NCBI RefSeq assembly: GCF_932526225.1 | Contig: NC_064046.1 | Coordinates: 9,389,719-9,453,718, forward strand | Direction of reading: 5' to 3' | Length of the DNA stretch: 64,000 nt | DNA from: Nematostella vectensis | Lineage: Eukaryota; Cnidaria; Anthozoa; Actiniaria; Edwardsiidae | In this document: piece by piece, positions 33,101 to 45,700 of the stretch | Layout: every line of letters begins with the position of its first letter | Numbering within the stretch: the stretch's first letter is position 1 | Notes under the pieces: model-generated | What the model saw: the letters and a program-made list of their open reading frames with translations, nothing else | What the model was told of the DNA's origin: nothing | Database searches by the model: none | Translations under genes and position numbers: made by a program

Positions 33101-34766
33101 ATGTTTAGATTCGTTTATTAGATGCCATGTTTGCCTCAAAACGCATTTTGCCTGTCCGTGAATTCAACACTCGCCGTTATGTATGTTGTGAAATCGCGTA
33201 ACCGTATCTAGAATAAGTTGCAGATTTCGGCTTAGAAGGTGGCAAGTGAGGAATTTGTTCTCAACGGACCTAGGCCATCTCCCTAGACACAAACCCTTCT
33301 TATAACTAAGAGGGTGGCAAGAGGAGAGAATGCGTGTACTGAAAAGTTTCAGTAAGCTATGGGCATCAAAGATCTTTAAATCAATGAATCTTTCGCCCTT
33401 TTATAGACTTCTGATGAAGTAAATAAAGTGCGTAGTGTCTTTGAGATCAAACTTTTGCTTGAGCGTTATATGCCGCAGAAATGGATCTACGGAGGACGAT
33501 ATACGCTAGACGTGGTTTATGAGGTGACAAAAACCTTAGGTGACATATTATATGTCTTTGTGGTGGAATTTGTCGTTCTTTAATGTTTCACGTCTATGGG
33601 AGCGTTGCTCGACCTGACATAAGCGCTTTCTTTGTGCATGTAAAGTTTCTTAGAGTTATTTAGGACATATCTGCAGTACAGCTCACTCCTGTTTTAATAG
33701 ATTTCTTAAAATCAAACAGGAAGATTTGAGGCTGCCGAGAATCGCCACTGTAACTCGTAGAATTCAAAGTGCACTTAGGCTAAATCTGGCTTTTTCTGAG
33801 AGAGGGCTCGCTCATCTCGTCTAAGGTGCCTTCCGATGTCATCGTTTGATGAAAAATCGGCGGGCGGTTATAGCGTTTACAAGACCGGTTTCGGACTCTT
33901 AATGAAGAGACCTTCGTCAGTTGTTTTTCGCTAGGTTGCTAATGAGGACTTCGTAAAGTATGCTCGATTAGCGGATTGTGACATGAAGTCGCGGGCCCGT
34001 TTATATATCAGAGGTCGGACGAATCTTTAATTGAAGTGACTAGTCGGTGATTGGCTATCTAGTGTTTTACACTATTTCGATCCGCGTCATTTTAAGGTAG
34101 GCTATGTTTCAAAAACAAAAGGCCTATTGTCGGTGACTCGGTCGCGTGGTAGCGCTATTGTTAAACCGTAGGAAGCAAAAATAGACAGATATTTGTATCA
34201 GGAAGATTTTTGCATTCCCTCGACTTGTCTGCAAATTTATATTGGTATGTGGACTGGTACAAAAAAGTCCGGCTACCTAGATCAATTGTGGGTGAATCCT
34301 CGAAAGGCTTTCGCGTTACGGGGGCCGTGGAGTTTAAGACCGTAGTCTAAGCAAGTCAGTTGTGTAATATTGCCAACAGCCACACCCGCCACAATTGTAA
34401 ATAAATCTGCCTGATACCTAGTCCTTTATGGGAGATTGTGGCTCTGACTTAAAAGTCTATAAGCGGTTTCTCCTTTCTATAAGAGACTATAGGTTCATTA
34501 AAGATTCTAGCCGTATGAGGCTGAGATCCGTGATAAGTTGCCAGTTTTTTATAAGAATCTTCAAAAGATTCTATTTAGCCGGGTGGAACCTCATGACAAA
34601 ATGTTTAGATTCGTTTATTAGATGCCATGTTTGCCTCAAAACGCATTTTACTTTTCTGAAGAATCTCTGGCTTCGAGCGATCACATAATCGAGTCTAATA
34701 CAAATTTTACCCTTTTTTTCTAATAAAAGAACGTTCCTCCGCACCTTGGTCTAAAGCACGTGTGCT

Positions 34767-35510
34767 GTTAAAGAAGGCCAATCATGCCGACATTTTATGC
34801 TCCCGCTCAATGCCGAGAGTCACACAAAGAATCCATCTTCATCGGCTAATTCAAGCAAGTATTACTCAGTTAAACTGAGAAACTTTTAATGAAATATCAA
34901 TGTGGACTTTAGAAGCACACTAGCATACACACATTGGCACCAGTCGGGCCAAGACGGGACGCTCAGAATCTATTACCCGTGCAGGTCGGCAACCATAGAC
35001 AGCTGTTTCGTCCTTATTAGGACTCGTCAGCATGGTATAGCCCGTTTGCCTCAGTTAAACTTCATCGGCAAAAAAACTGCAGGGCGACTTCGACTCGAAC
35101 GAAGTGCTTTAAACCACAGCTCAGATCCATGTGGGATCTAGAGCTGCGACCGGGCTAGCGTGATGCCAATTGTGCGGATCACGCATGCGACCTTTGCTAG
35201 TCTAAAACTCCGTCGGATAGCCAAACTATCCTTGCGAGTATGTATACATAAATGTGGACTTTAGAAGCACACTAGCATACACACATTGGCACCAGTCGGG
35301 CCAAGACGGGACGCTAGCACAGTCTATTGCAACCATGTGCCAATGTGTGTATGCTAGTGTGCTTTTAAAGTCCACATTAATGAAATATCATTAATAAAGT
35401 ATAAGACTTCAAATGTAGATTGTTATTTTAAAGTTTTCTTGCAAATAAGCCATTGTATTTTCAATTATAAACAAAAACAAAAGAGAAGTCGATCGTCATG
35501 CTTTACTAGA
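34767..35510 (+). repeat. Segment related to cadherin intron 10582-10956, split by an insertion
   Basis: Parts 34767-34899 and 35391-35510 resemble, in order, 10596-10820 of the cadherin gene. Shared landmarks are CATTTTATGCTCCCGC, AAAGAATCCAT, CTGAGAAA and TTATTTTAAAGTTTTCTTGC, with many differences. A second related patch is CCGCTCTAAATTATCA at about 27695, matching 11252. This is either a dispersed repeat family or very old duplicated intron DNA. Confidence 0.55.
34900..35377. mobile_element. 478-bp fold-back element with 13-bp target duplication
   Basis: It begins ATGTGGACTTTAGAAGCAC and ends with the reverse complement (about 40 bp, one or two differences). A second direct copy of the left end starts at 35253, so 35253-35376 can form a long hairpin. 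The flanks TAATGAAATATCA (34887-34899 and 35378-35390) are identical, giving a 13-bp target duplication. The related cadherin intron at 10700-10715 shows the uninterrupted site. The - strand near 35085-35165 has a 12-bp hairpin and a T-arm-like CTTCG-TTCGAGT-CGAAG, suggesting tRNA-derived sequence. The family is unknown. Confidence 0.65.
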
Positions 35511-36566
35511 AACCACACCGCTCTTCACCGGCTTCACCGTAATCCCCCCGTTACGTCTTTCCGCCTCTCATGTCTCAAGTGTCTTGCCCGCTATTATATC
35601 GCAGTTATGATATGGCGATTAACTCAGGTAGCTAATTGCAGGTCAAGTGCTCAACTCTATACATGTCATCGCTCTTATCAGGATTCCTAAGTGCCAGGGT
35701 TGGCCGCCAGATCGCATTACCGCTGTTTCCGTAAACATTTAAAAAGATACATTTTTGCTCAAAATACGTATTTCCGTCTCTCACAAACAAAAATGCAGTA
35801 AATGAACAATTACGATTTCACATGGTATTTTAGCCTCCATTATCCTCCATTAGGCCTTAAACTCAAAAGTATGGAGTTTACTCTAGAGCGTTCGCGTTAT
35901 TGCGCATGCACTTTCACGTAATTGCATCTCAATGACAGATAGATGATCTACCAAAGTAGTGTGAGGACTTTTTGTTATTTGACACTGTCAACAAAATATC
36001 ACGAATCAAAGTTGGAACTCTCATTTCTGGCGAAATTTGGACACGAAAAGTGCTATAAATACGATCTTCAGTCGAAAATCGAGAATTCCACACTTTATGG
36101 CATGGCATGATTATCTATCAGATCCCGAAAACTTGAAGGCGATATCTTTAAAAAACTTTAAAAATTTTTTTTAAAAAACCCGTCGCGAGGTTACGCCCGA
36201 CAAGCTCGAGTTCTCGCTTCAAAATAATACGCTAGAAAAGTCAAAGATTTGGCGTGAATTCAAGGTCAACAGGTCACGGGAAACATTTTAGCAGTCTTGC
36301 GATTTGTGGAAAAATTTTTTTTGCAAAAAATAAGTTTAAGAACTATTGATACAGGTTTTGCAAAAACCACAAAAACAAACTGGTGTCAAATTTACCTTTA
36401 CCAAGACCTTAATACTACGCTAAACTTGACTCCGCATACCTGGTTGCAAAGGTTCTCGCATCTCGGACAGTGCCTTTTGTTTGCATTGCCTTTATATAGG
36501 CATATATGTCCGCATTTAGAAGAACTAGTGAAAAAAAGAATAGTGGAAAATACCAATTCCTGACAA
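35511..36566. other. Non-coding stretch
   Basis: No gene or repeat family is recognised. The frame at 36297-36563 has no family resemblance. Confidence 0.4.
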
Positions 36567-36751
36567 TTTCAGTGTGTGCGTCTATATATTTTTTATGTGA
36601 AAGGTACACATATTTCTAATTCAGTATGTACACATACTGAAAAGCACCAGGAAGCCCAATACATTGAAGGAATGAAATATATCTCAAAAAGTTTTGTACA
36701 ACAAAGAATTGCTTTTCGTGAATATTTCACGGGTAACCACTAGTATTTTTG

Positions 36752-39700
36752 ATTCAGTGTGCGCCTGTATATCTTTTGGTATGAAGGTACACATATTTCT
36801 AATCCAGTGTGTGCGGCTGTATATCTTTTGGTGTGAAGGTACACATATTTCTAATTCAGTGTGTGCACCTGTATATCTTTTGGTGTGAAGGTACACATAT
36901 TTCTAATTCAGTGTGTGCACCTGTATATCTTTTGGTGTGAAGGTACACATATTTCTAATCCAGTGTGTGCACCTGTATATCTTTTGGTGTGAAGGTACAC
37001 ATATTTCTAATCCAGTGTGTGCGCCTGTATATCTTTTGGTTTGAAGGTACACATATTTCTAATTTAGTGTGCGACTGTTTATCTTTTGGTGTGAAGGTAC
37101 ACATATTTCTAATCCAGTGTGTGCGCCTGTATATCTTTTGGTTTGAAGGTACACATATTTCTAATCCAGTGTGTGCGGCTGTATATCTTTTGGTTTGAAG
37201 GTACACATATTTCTAATTCAGTGTGTGCACCTGTATATCTTTTGGTTTGAAGGTACACATATTTCTAATTCAGTGTGCGACTGTTTATCTTTTGGTGTGA
37301 AGGTACACATATTTCTAATTCAGTGTGTGCGGCTGTTTATCTTTTGGTGTGAAGGTACACATATTTCTAATTCAGTGTGTGCGCCTGTATATCTTTTGGT
37401 GTGAAGGTACACATATTTCTAATCCAGTGTGTGCGGCTGTATATCTTTTGGTGTGAAGGTACACATATTTCTAATTCAGTGTGTACGCCTGTTTATCTTT
37501 TGGTGTGAAGGTACACATATTTTTAATTCAGTGTGCGCCGCCTGTTTATCTTTTGGTGTGAAGGTACACATATTTCTAATTCAGTGTGTGCACCTGTATA
37601 TCTTTTGGTGTGAAGGTACACATATTTCTAATTCAGTGTGTGCACCTGTATATCTTTTGGTGTGAAGGTACACATATTTTTAATTCAGTGTGCGCCGCCT
37701 GTTTATCTTTTGGTGTGAAGGTACACATATTTCTAATTCAGTGTGTGCGCCTGTATATCTTTTGGTGTGAAGGTACACATATTTCTAATCCAGTGTGTGC
37801 GCCTGTATATCTTTTGGTGTGAAGGTACACATATTTTTAATTCAGTGTGTGCGCCTGTATATCTTTTGGTGTGAAGGTACACATATTTCTAATTCAGTGT
37901 GTGCGGCTGTATATCTTTTGGTGTGAAGGTACACATATTTCTAATCCAGTGTGTGCGCCTGTATATCTTTTGGTGCGAAGGTACACATATTTCTAATTCA
38001 GTGTGTGCACCTGTATATCTTTTGGTTTGAAGGTACACATATTTCTAATTCAGTGTGTGCGCCTGTATATCTTTTGGTGTGAAGGTACACATATTTCTAA
38101 TTCAGTGTGTGCGGCTGTATATCTTTTGGTGTGAAGGTACACATATTTCTAATTCAGTGTGTGCGCCTGTATATCTTTTGGTGTGAAGGTACACACATTT
38201 CTAATTCAGTGTGTGCACCTGTATATCTTTTGGTGTGAAGGTACACATATTTCTAATTCAGTGTGCTCCTGTATATCTTTTGGTGTGAAGGTACACATAT
38301 TTCTAATTCAGTGTATGCGCCTGTATATCTTTTGGTATGAAGGTACACATATTTCTAATTCAGTGTGTGCGCCTGTATATCTTTTGGTGTGAAGGTACAC
38401 ATATTTCTAATTTAGTGTGCGACTGTTTATCTTTTGGTGTGAAGGTACACATATTTCTAATTCAGTGTGTGCGCCTGTATATCTTTTGGTGTGAAGGTAC
38501 ACATATTTCTAATTCAGTGTGTGCGCCTGTATATCTTTTGGTGTGAAGGTACACACATTTCTAATTCAGTGTGTGCACCTGTATATCTTTTGGTGTGAAG
38601 GTACACATATTTCTAATTCAGTGTGCTCCTGTATATCTTTTGGTGTGAAGGTACACATATTTCTAATTCAGTGTGTGCGCCTGTTTATCTTTTGGTGCGA
38701 AGGAACACATATTTCTAATTCAGTGTGTGCGCCTGTATATCTTTTGGTGTGAAGGTACACATATTTCTAATCCAGCGTGTGCGCCTGTATATCTTTTGGT
38801 ATGAAGGTACACATATTTCTAATTCAGTGTGTGCGCCTGTATATCTTTTGGTGTGAAGGTACACATATTTCTAATTTAGTGTGCGACTGTTTATCTTTTG
38901 GTGTGAAGGTACACATATTTCTAATTCAGTGTATGCGCCTGTATATCTTTTGGTATGAAGGTACACATATTTCTAATTTAGTGTGCGACTGTTTATCTTT
39001 TGGTGTGAAGGTACACATATTTCTAATTCAGTGTGTGCACCTGTATATCTTTTGGTGTGAAGGTACACATACTTCTAATTCAGTGTATGCGCCTGTATAT
39101 TTTTTGGTATGAAGGTACACATATTTCTAATTTAGTGTGCACCTGTATATCTTTTGGTGTGAAGGTACACATATTTCTAATTCAGTGTATGCGCCTGTAT
39201 ATCTTTTGGTATGAAGGTACACATATTTCTAATTTAGTGTGCGACTGTTTATCTTTTGGTGTGAAGGTACACATATTTCTAATTCAGTGTGTGCACCTGT
39301 ATATCTTTTGGTGTGAAGGTACACATATTTCTAATTCAGTGTGTGCACCTGTATATCTTTTGGTGTGAAGGTACACATATTTCTAATTTAGTGTGCGACT
39401 GTTTATCTTTTGGTGTGAAGGTACACATATTTCTAATTCAGTGTGTGCACCTGTATATCTTTTGGTGTGAAGGTACACATATTTCTAATTCAGTGTGCGA
39501 CTGTTTATCTTTTGGTGTGAAGGTACACATATTTCTAATTCAGTGTGTGCACCTGTATATCTTTTGGTGTGAAGGTACACATATTTCTAATTCAGTGTGT
39601 GCACCTGTATATCTTTTGGTGTGAAGGTACACATATTTCTAATTCAGTGTGTGCACCTGTATATCTTTTGGTATGAAGGTACACATATTTCTAATTTAGT

Positions 39701-42700
39701 GTGCGACTATTTATCTTTTGGTGTGAAGGTACACATATTTCTAATTCAGTGTGTGCACCTGTATATCTTTTGGTGTGAAGGTACACATATTTCTAATTCA
39801 GTGTGCGACTGTTTATCTTTTGGTGTGAAGGTACACATATTTCTAATTCAGTGTGTGCACCTGTATATCTTTTGGTGTGAAGGTACACATATTTCTAATT
39901 CAGTGTGTGCACCTGTATATCTTTTGGTGTGAAGGTACACATATTTCTAATTCAGTGTGTGCACCTGTATATCTTTTGGTATGAAGGTACACATATTTCT
40001 AATTTAGTGTGCGACTGTTTATCTTTTGGTGTGAAGGTACACATATTTCTAATTCAGTGTGTGCACCTGTTTATCTTTTGGTGTGAAGGTACACATATTT
40101 CTAATTCAGTGTGTGCACCTGTATATCTTTTGGTGTGAAGGTACACATATTTCTAATTTAGTGTGCGACTGTTTATCTTTTGGTGTGAAGGTACACATAT
40201 TTCTAATTCAGTGTGTGCACCTGTATATCTTTTGGTGTGAAGGTACACATATTTCTAATTCAGTGTGCGACTGTTTATCTTTTGGTGTGAAGGTACACAT
40301 ATTTCTAATTCAGTGTGTGCACCTGTATATCTTTTGGTGTGAAGGTACACATATTTCTAATTCAGTGTGTGCACCTGTATATCTTTTGGTATGAAGGTAC
40401 ACATATTTCTAATTTAGTGTGCGACTGTTTATCTTTTGGTGTGAAGGTACACATATTTCTAATTCAGTGTGTGCACCTGTATATCTTTTGGTGTGAAGGT
40501 ACACATATTTCTAATTCAGTGTGTGCACCTGTATATCTTTTGGTATGAAGGTACACATATTTCTAATTTAGTGTGCGCCTGTATATCTTTTGGTGTGAAG
40601 GTACACATATTTCTAATTCAGTGTATGCGCCTGTTTATCTTTTGGTGTGAAGGTACACATATTTCTAATTCAGTGTATGCGCCTGTTTATCTTTTGGTGT
40701 GAAGGTACACATATTTCTAATTCAGTGTGTGCACCTGTATATCTTTTGGTGTGAAGGTACACATATTTCTAATTCAGTGTGCGACTGTTTATCTTTTGGT
40801 GTGAAGGTACACATATTTCTAATTCAGTGTGTGCACCTGTATATCTTTTGGTGTGAAGGTACACATATTTCTAATTCAGTGTGTGCACCTGTATATCTTT
40901 TGGTGTGAAGGTACACATATTTCTAATTCAGTGTGCGCCTGTATATCTTTTGGTGTGAAGGTACACATATTTCTAATCCAGTGTGTGCGCCTGTATATCT
41001 TTTGGTGTGAAGGTACACATATTTCTAATCCAGTGTGTGCACCTGTATATCTTTTGGTGTAAAGGTACACATATTTCTAATCCAGTGTGTGCGCCTGTAT
41101 ATCTTTTGGTATGAAGGTACACACATTTCTAATTCAGTGTGTGCACCTGTATATCTTTTGGTGTGAAGGTACACATATTTCTAATTCAGTGTGCGACTGT
41201 TTATCTTTTGGTGTGAAGGTACACATATTTCTAATCCAGTGTGTGCACCTGTATATCTTTTGGTGTGAAGGTACACATATTTCTAATCCAGTGTGTGCGC
41301 CTGTATATCTTTTGGTTTGAAGGTACACATATTTCTAATTTAGTGTGCGACTGTTTATCTTTTGGTGTGAAGGTACACATATTTCTAATCCAGTGTGTGC
41401 GCCTGTATATCTTTTGGTTTGAAGGTACACATATTTCTAATCCAGTGTGTGCGGCTGTATATCTTTTGGTTTGAAGGTACACATATTTCTAATTCAGTGT
41501 GTGCACCTGTATATCTTTTGGTTTGAAGGTACACATATTTCTAATTCAGTGTGCGACTGTTTATCTTTTGGTGTGAAGGTACACATATTTCTAATTCAGT
41601 GTGTGCGGCTGTTTATCTTTTGGTGTGAAGGTACACATATTTCTAATTCAGTGTGTGCGCCTGTATATCTTTTGGTGTGAAGGTACACATATTTCTAATC
41701 CAGTGTGTGCGGCTGTATATCTTTTGGTGTGAAGGTACACATATTTCTAATTCAGTGTGTACGCCTGTTTATCTTTTGGTGTGAAGGTACACATATTTTT
41801 AATTCAGTGTGCGCCGCCTGTTTATCTTTTGGTGTGAAGGTACACATATTTCTAATTCAGTGTGTGCACCTGTATATCTTTTGGTGTGAAGGTACACATA
41901 TTTCTAATTCAGTGTGTGCACCTGTATATCTTTTGGTGTGAAGGTACACATATTTTTAATTCAGTGTGCGCCGCCTGTTTATCTTTTGGTGTGAAGGTAC
42001 ACATATTTCTAATTCAGTGTGTGCGCCTGTATATCTTTTGGTGTGAAGGTACACATATTTCTAATCCAGTGTGTGCGCCTGTATATCTTTTGGTGTGAAG
42101 GTACACATATTTTTAATTCAGTGTGTGCGCCTGTATATCTTTTGGTGTGAAGGTACACATATTTCTAATTCAGTGTGTGCGGCTGTATATCTTTTGGTGT
42201 GAAGGTACACATATTTCTAATCCAGTGTGTGCGCCTGTATATCTTTTGGTGCGAAGGTACACATATTTCTAATTCAGTGTGTGCACCTGTATATCTTTTG
42301 GTTTGAAGGTACACATATTTCTAATTCAGTGTGTGCGCCTGTATATCTTTTGGTGTGAAGGTACACATATTTCTAATTCAGTGTGTGCGGCTGTATATCT
42401 TTTGGTGTGAAGGTACACATATTTCTAATTCAGTGTGTGCGCCTGTATATCTTTTGGTGTGAAGGTACACACATTTCTAATTCAGTGTGTGCACCTGTAT
42501 ATCTTTTGGTGTGAAGGTACACATATTTCTAATTCAGTGTGCTCCTGTATATCTTTTGGTGTGAAGGTACACATATTTCTAATTCAGTGTATGCGCCTGT
42601 ATATCTTTTGGTATGAAGGTACACATATTTCTAATTCAGTGTGTGCGCCTGTATATCTTTTGGTGTGAAGGTACACATATTTCTAATTTAGTGTGCGACT

Positions 42701-45700
42701 GTTTATCTTTTGGTGTGAAGGTACACATATTTCTAATTCAGTGTGTGCGCCTGTATATCTTTTGGTGTGAAGGTACACATATTTCTAATTCAGTGTGTGC
42801 GCCTGTATATCTTTTGGTGTGAAGGTACACACATTTCTAATTCAGTGTGTGCACCTGTATATCTTTTGGTGTGAAGGTACACATATTTCTAATTCAGTGT
42901 GCTCCTGTATATCTTTTGGTGTGAAGGTACACATATTTCTAATTCAGTGTGTGCGCCTGTTTATCTTTTGGTGCGAAGGAACACATATTTCTAATTCAGT
43001 GTGTGCGCCTGTATATCTTTTGGTGTGAAGGTACACATATTTCTAATCCAGCGTGTGCGCCTGTATATCTTTTGGTATGAAGGTACACATATTTCTAATT
43101 CAGTGTGTGCGCCTGTATATCTTTTGGTGTGAAGGTACACATATTTCTAATTTAGTGTGCGACTGTTTATCTTTTGGTGTGAAGGTACACATATTTCTAA
43201 TTCAGTGTATGCGCCTGTATATCTTTTGGTATGAAGGTACACATATTTCTAATTTAGTGTGCGACTGTTTATCTTTTGGTGTGAAGGTACACATATTTCT
43301 AATTCAGTGTGTGCACCTGTATATCTTTTGGTGTGAAGGTACACATACTTCTAATTCAGTGTATGCGCCTGTATATTTTTTGGTATGAAGGTACACATAT
43401 TTCTAATTTAGTGTGCACCTGTATATCTTTTGGTGTGAAGGTACACATATTTCTAATTCAGTGTATGCGCCTGTATATCTTTTGGTATGAAGGTACACAT
43501 ATTTCTAATTTAGTGTGCGACTGTTTATCTTTTGGTGTGAAGGTACACATATTTCTAATTCAGTGTGTGCACCTGTATATCTTTTGGTGTGAAGGTACAC
43601 ATATTTCTAATTCAGTGTGTGCACCTGTATATCTTTTGGTGTGAAGGTACACATATTTCTAATTTAGTGTGCGACTGTTTATCTTTTGGTGTGAAGGTAC
43701 ACATATTTCTAATTCAGTGTGTGCACCTGTATATCTTTTGGTGTGAAGGTACACATATTTCTAATTCAGTGTGCGACTGTTTATCTTTTGGTGTGAAGGT
43801 ACACATATTTCTAATTCAGTGTGTGCACCTGTATATCTTTTGGTGTGAAGGTACACATATTTCTAATTCAGTGTGTGCACCTGTATATCTTTTGGTGTGA
43901 AGGTACACATATTTCTAATTCAGTGTGTGCACCTGTATATCTTTTGGTATGAAGGTACACATATTTCTAATTTAGTGTGCGACTGTTTATCTTTTGGTGT
44001 GAAGGTACACATATTTCTAATTCAGTGTGTGCACCTGTATATCTTTTGGTGTGAAGGTACACATATTTCTAATTCAGTGTGCGACTGTTTATCTTTTGGT
44101 GTGAAGGTACACATATTTCTAATTCAGTGTGTGCACCTGTATATCTTTTGGTGTGAAGGTACACATATTTCTAATTCAGTGTGTGCACCTGTATATCTTT
44201 TGGTGTGAAGGTACACATATTTCTAATTCAGTGTGTGCACCTGTATATCTTTTGGTATGAAGGTACACATATTTCTAATTTAGTGTGCGACTGTTTATCT
44301 TTTGGTGTGAAGGTACACATATTTCTAATTCAGTGTGTGCACCTGTTTATCTTTTGGTGTGAAGGTACACATATTTCTAATTCAGTGTGTGCACCTGTAT
44401 ATCTTTTGGTGTGAAGGTACACATATTTCTAATTTAGTGTGCGACTGTTTATCTTTTGGTGTGAAGGTACACATATTTCTAATTCAGTGTGTGCACCTGT
44501 ATATCTTTTGGTGTGAAGGTACACATATTTCTAATTCAGTGTGCGACTGTTTATCTTTTGGTGTGAAGGTACACATATTTCTAATTCAGTGTGTGCACCT
44601 GTATATCTTTTGGTGTGAAGGTACACATATTTCTAATTCAGTGTGTGCACCTGTATATCTTTTGGTATGAAGGTACACATATTTCTAATTTAGTGTGCGA
44701 CTGTTTATCTTTTGGTGTGAAGGTACACATATTTCTAATTCAGTGTGTGCACCTGTATATCTTTTGGTGTGAAGGTACACATATTTCTAATTCAGTGTGT
44801 GCACCTGTATATCTTTTGGTATGAAGGTACACATATTTCTAATTTAGTGTGCGCCTGTATATCTTTTGGTGTGAAGGTACACATATTTCTAATTCAGTGT
44901 ATGCGCCTGTTTATCTTTTGGTGTGAAGGTACACATATTTCTAATTCAGTGTATGCGCCTGTTTATCTTTTGGTGTGAAGGTACACATATTTCTAATTCA
45001 GTGTGTGCACCTGTATATCTTTTGGTGTGAAGGTACACATATTTCTAATTCAGTGTGCGACTGTTTATCTTTTGGTGTGAAGGTACACATATTTCTAATT
45101 CAGTGTGTGCACCTGTATATCTTTTGGTGTGAAGGTACACATATTTCTAATTCAGTGTGTGCACCTGTATATCTTTTGGTGTGAAGGTACACATATTTCT
45201 AATTCAGTGTGCGCCTGTATATCTTTTGGTGTGAAGGTACACATATTTCTAATCCAGTGTGTGCGCCTGTATATCTTTTGGTGTGAAGGTACACATATTT
45301 CTAATCCAGTGTGTGCACCTGTATATCTTTTGGTGTAAAGGTACACATATTTCTAATCCAGTGTGTGCGCCTGTATATCTTTTGGTATGAAGGTACACAC
45401 ATTTCTAATTCAGTGTGTGCACCTGTATATCTTTTGGTGTGAAGGTACACATATTTCTAATTCAGTGTGCGACTGTTTATCTTTTGGTGTGAAGGTACAC
45501 ATATTTCTAATTCAGTGTGTGCGCCTGTATATCTTTTGGTGTGAAGGTACACATATTTCTAATTCAGTGTGTGCACCTGTATATCTTTTGGTATGAAGGT
45601 ACACATATTTCTAATTTAGTGTGCGACTGTTTATCTTTTGGTGTGAAGGTACACATATTTCTAATTCAGTGTGTGCACCTGTATATCTTTTGGTGTGAAG

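Larger units (their letters stand above)
27829..34649 (-). mobile_element. Tandem array of 4.5 Penelope-like element (PLE) fragments, ~1501-bp unit
   Basis: Copies start near 27829, 29331, 30833, 32334 and 33835; the fifth stops near 34649. They differ by roughly 1% or less, with a few substitutions and 1-bp indels. On the - strand each unit carries a degenerate piece of a Penelope-like ORF (28431-28604, 29932-30105, 31433-31606, 32934-33107, 34434-34607) and, some 500 nt further downstream, a hammerhead-like core. PLEs are retroelements with a telomerase-related reverse transcriptase and a GIY-YIG nuclease, and they often lie as head-to-tail partial copies, which fits this array. No intact reverse transcriptase is present, so it cannot move by itself. 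Confidence 0.8.

Noticed and set aside
28425-34688. Five near-identical 77-86-codon + strand frames, one per 1.5-kb unit
   Set aside because: They are antisense shadows of the PLE ORF remnant on the - strand; their conservation follows from the recent array duplication.
35085-35165. Functional tRNA gene on the - strand
   Set aside because: Only the T-arm is convincing; the acceptor stem does not pair and the anticodon arm is replaced by a longer hairpin, so it is at best tRNA-derived repeat sequence.
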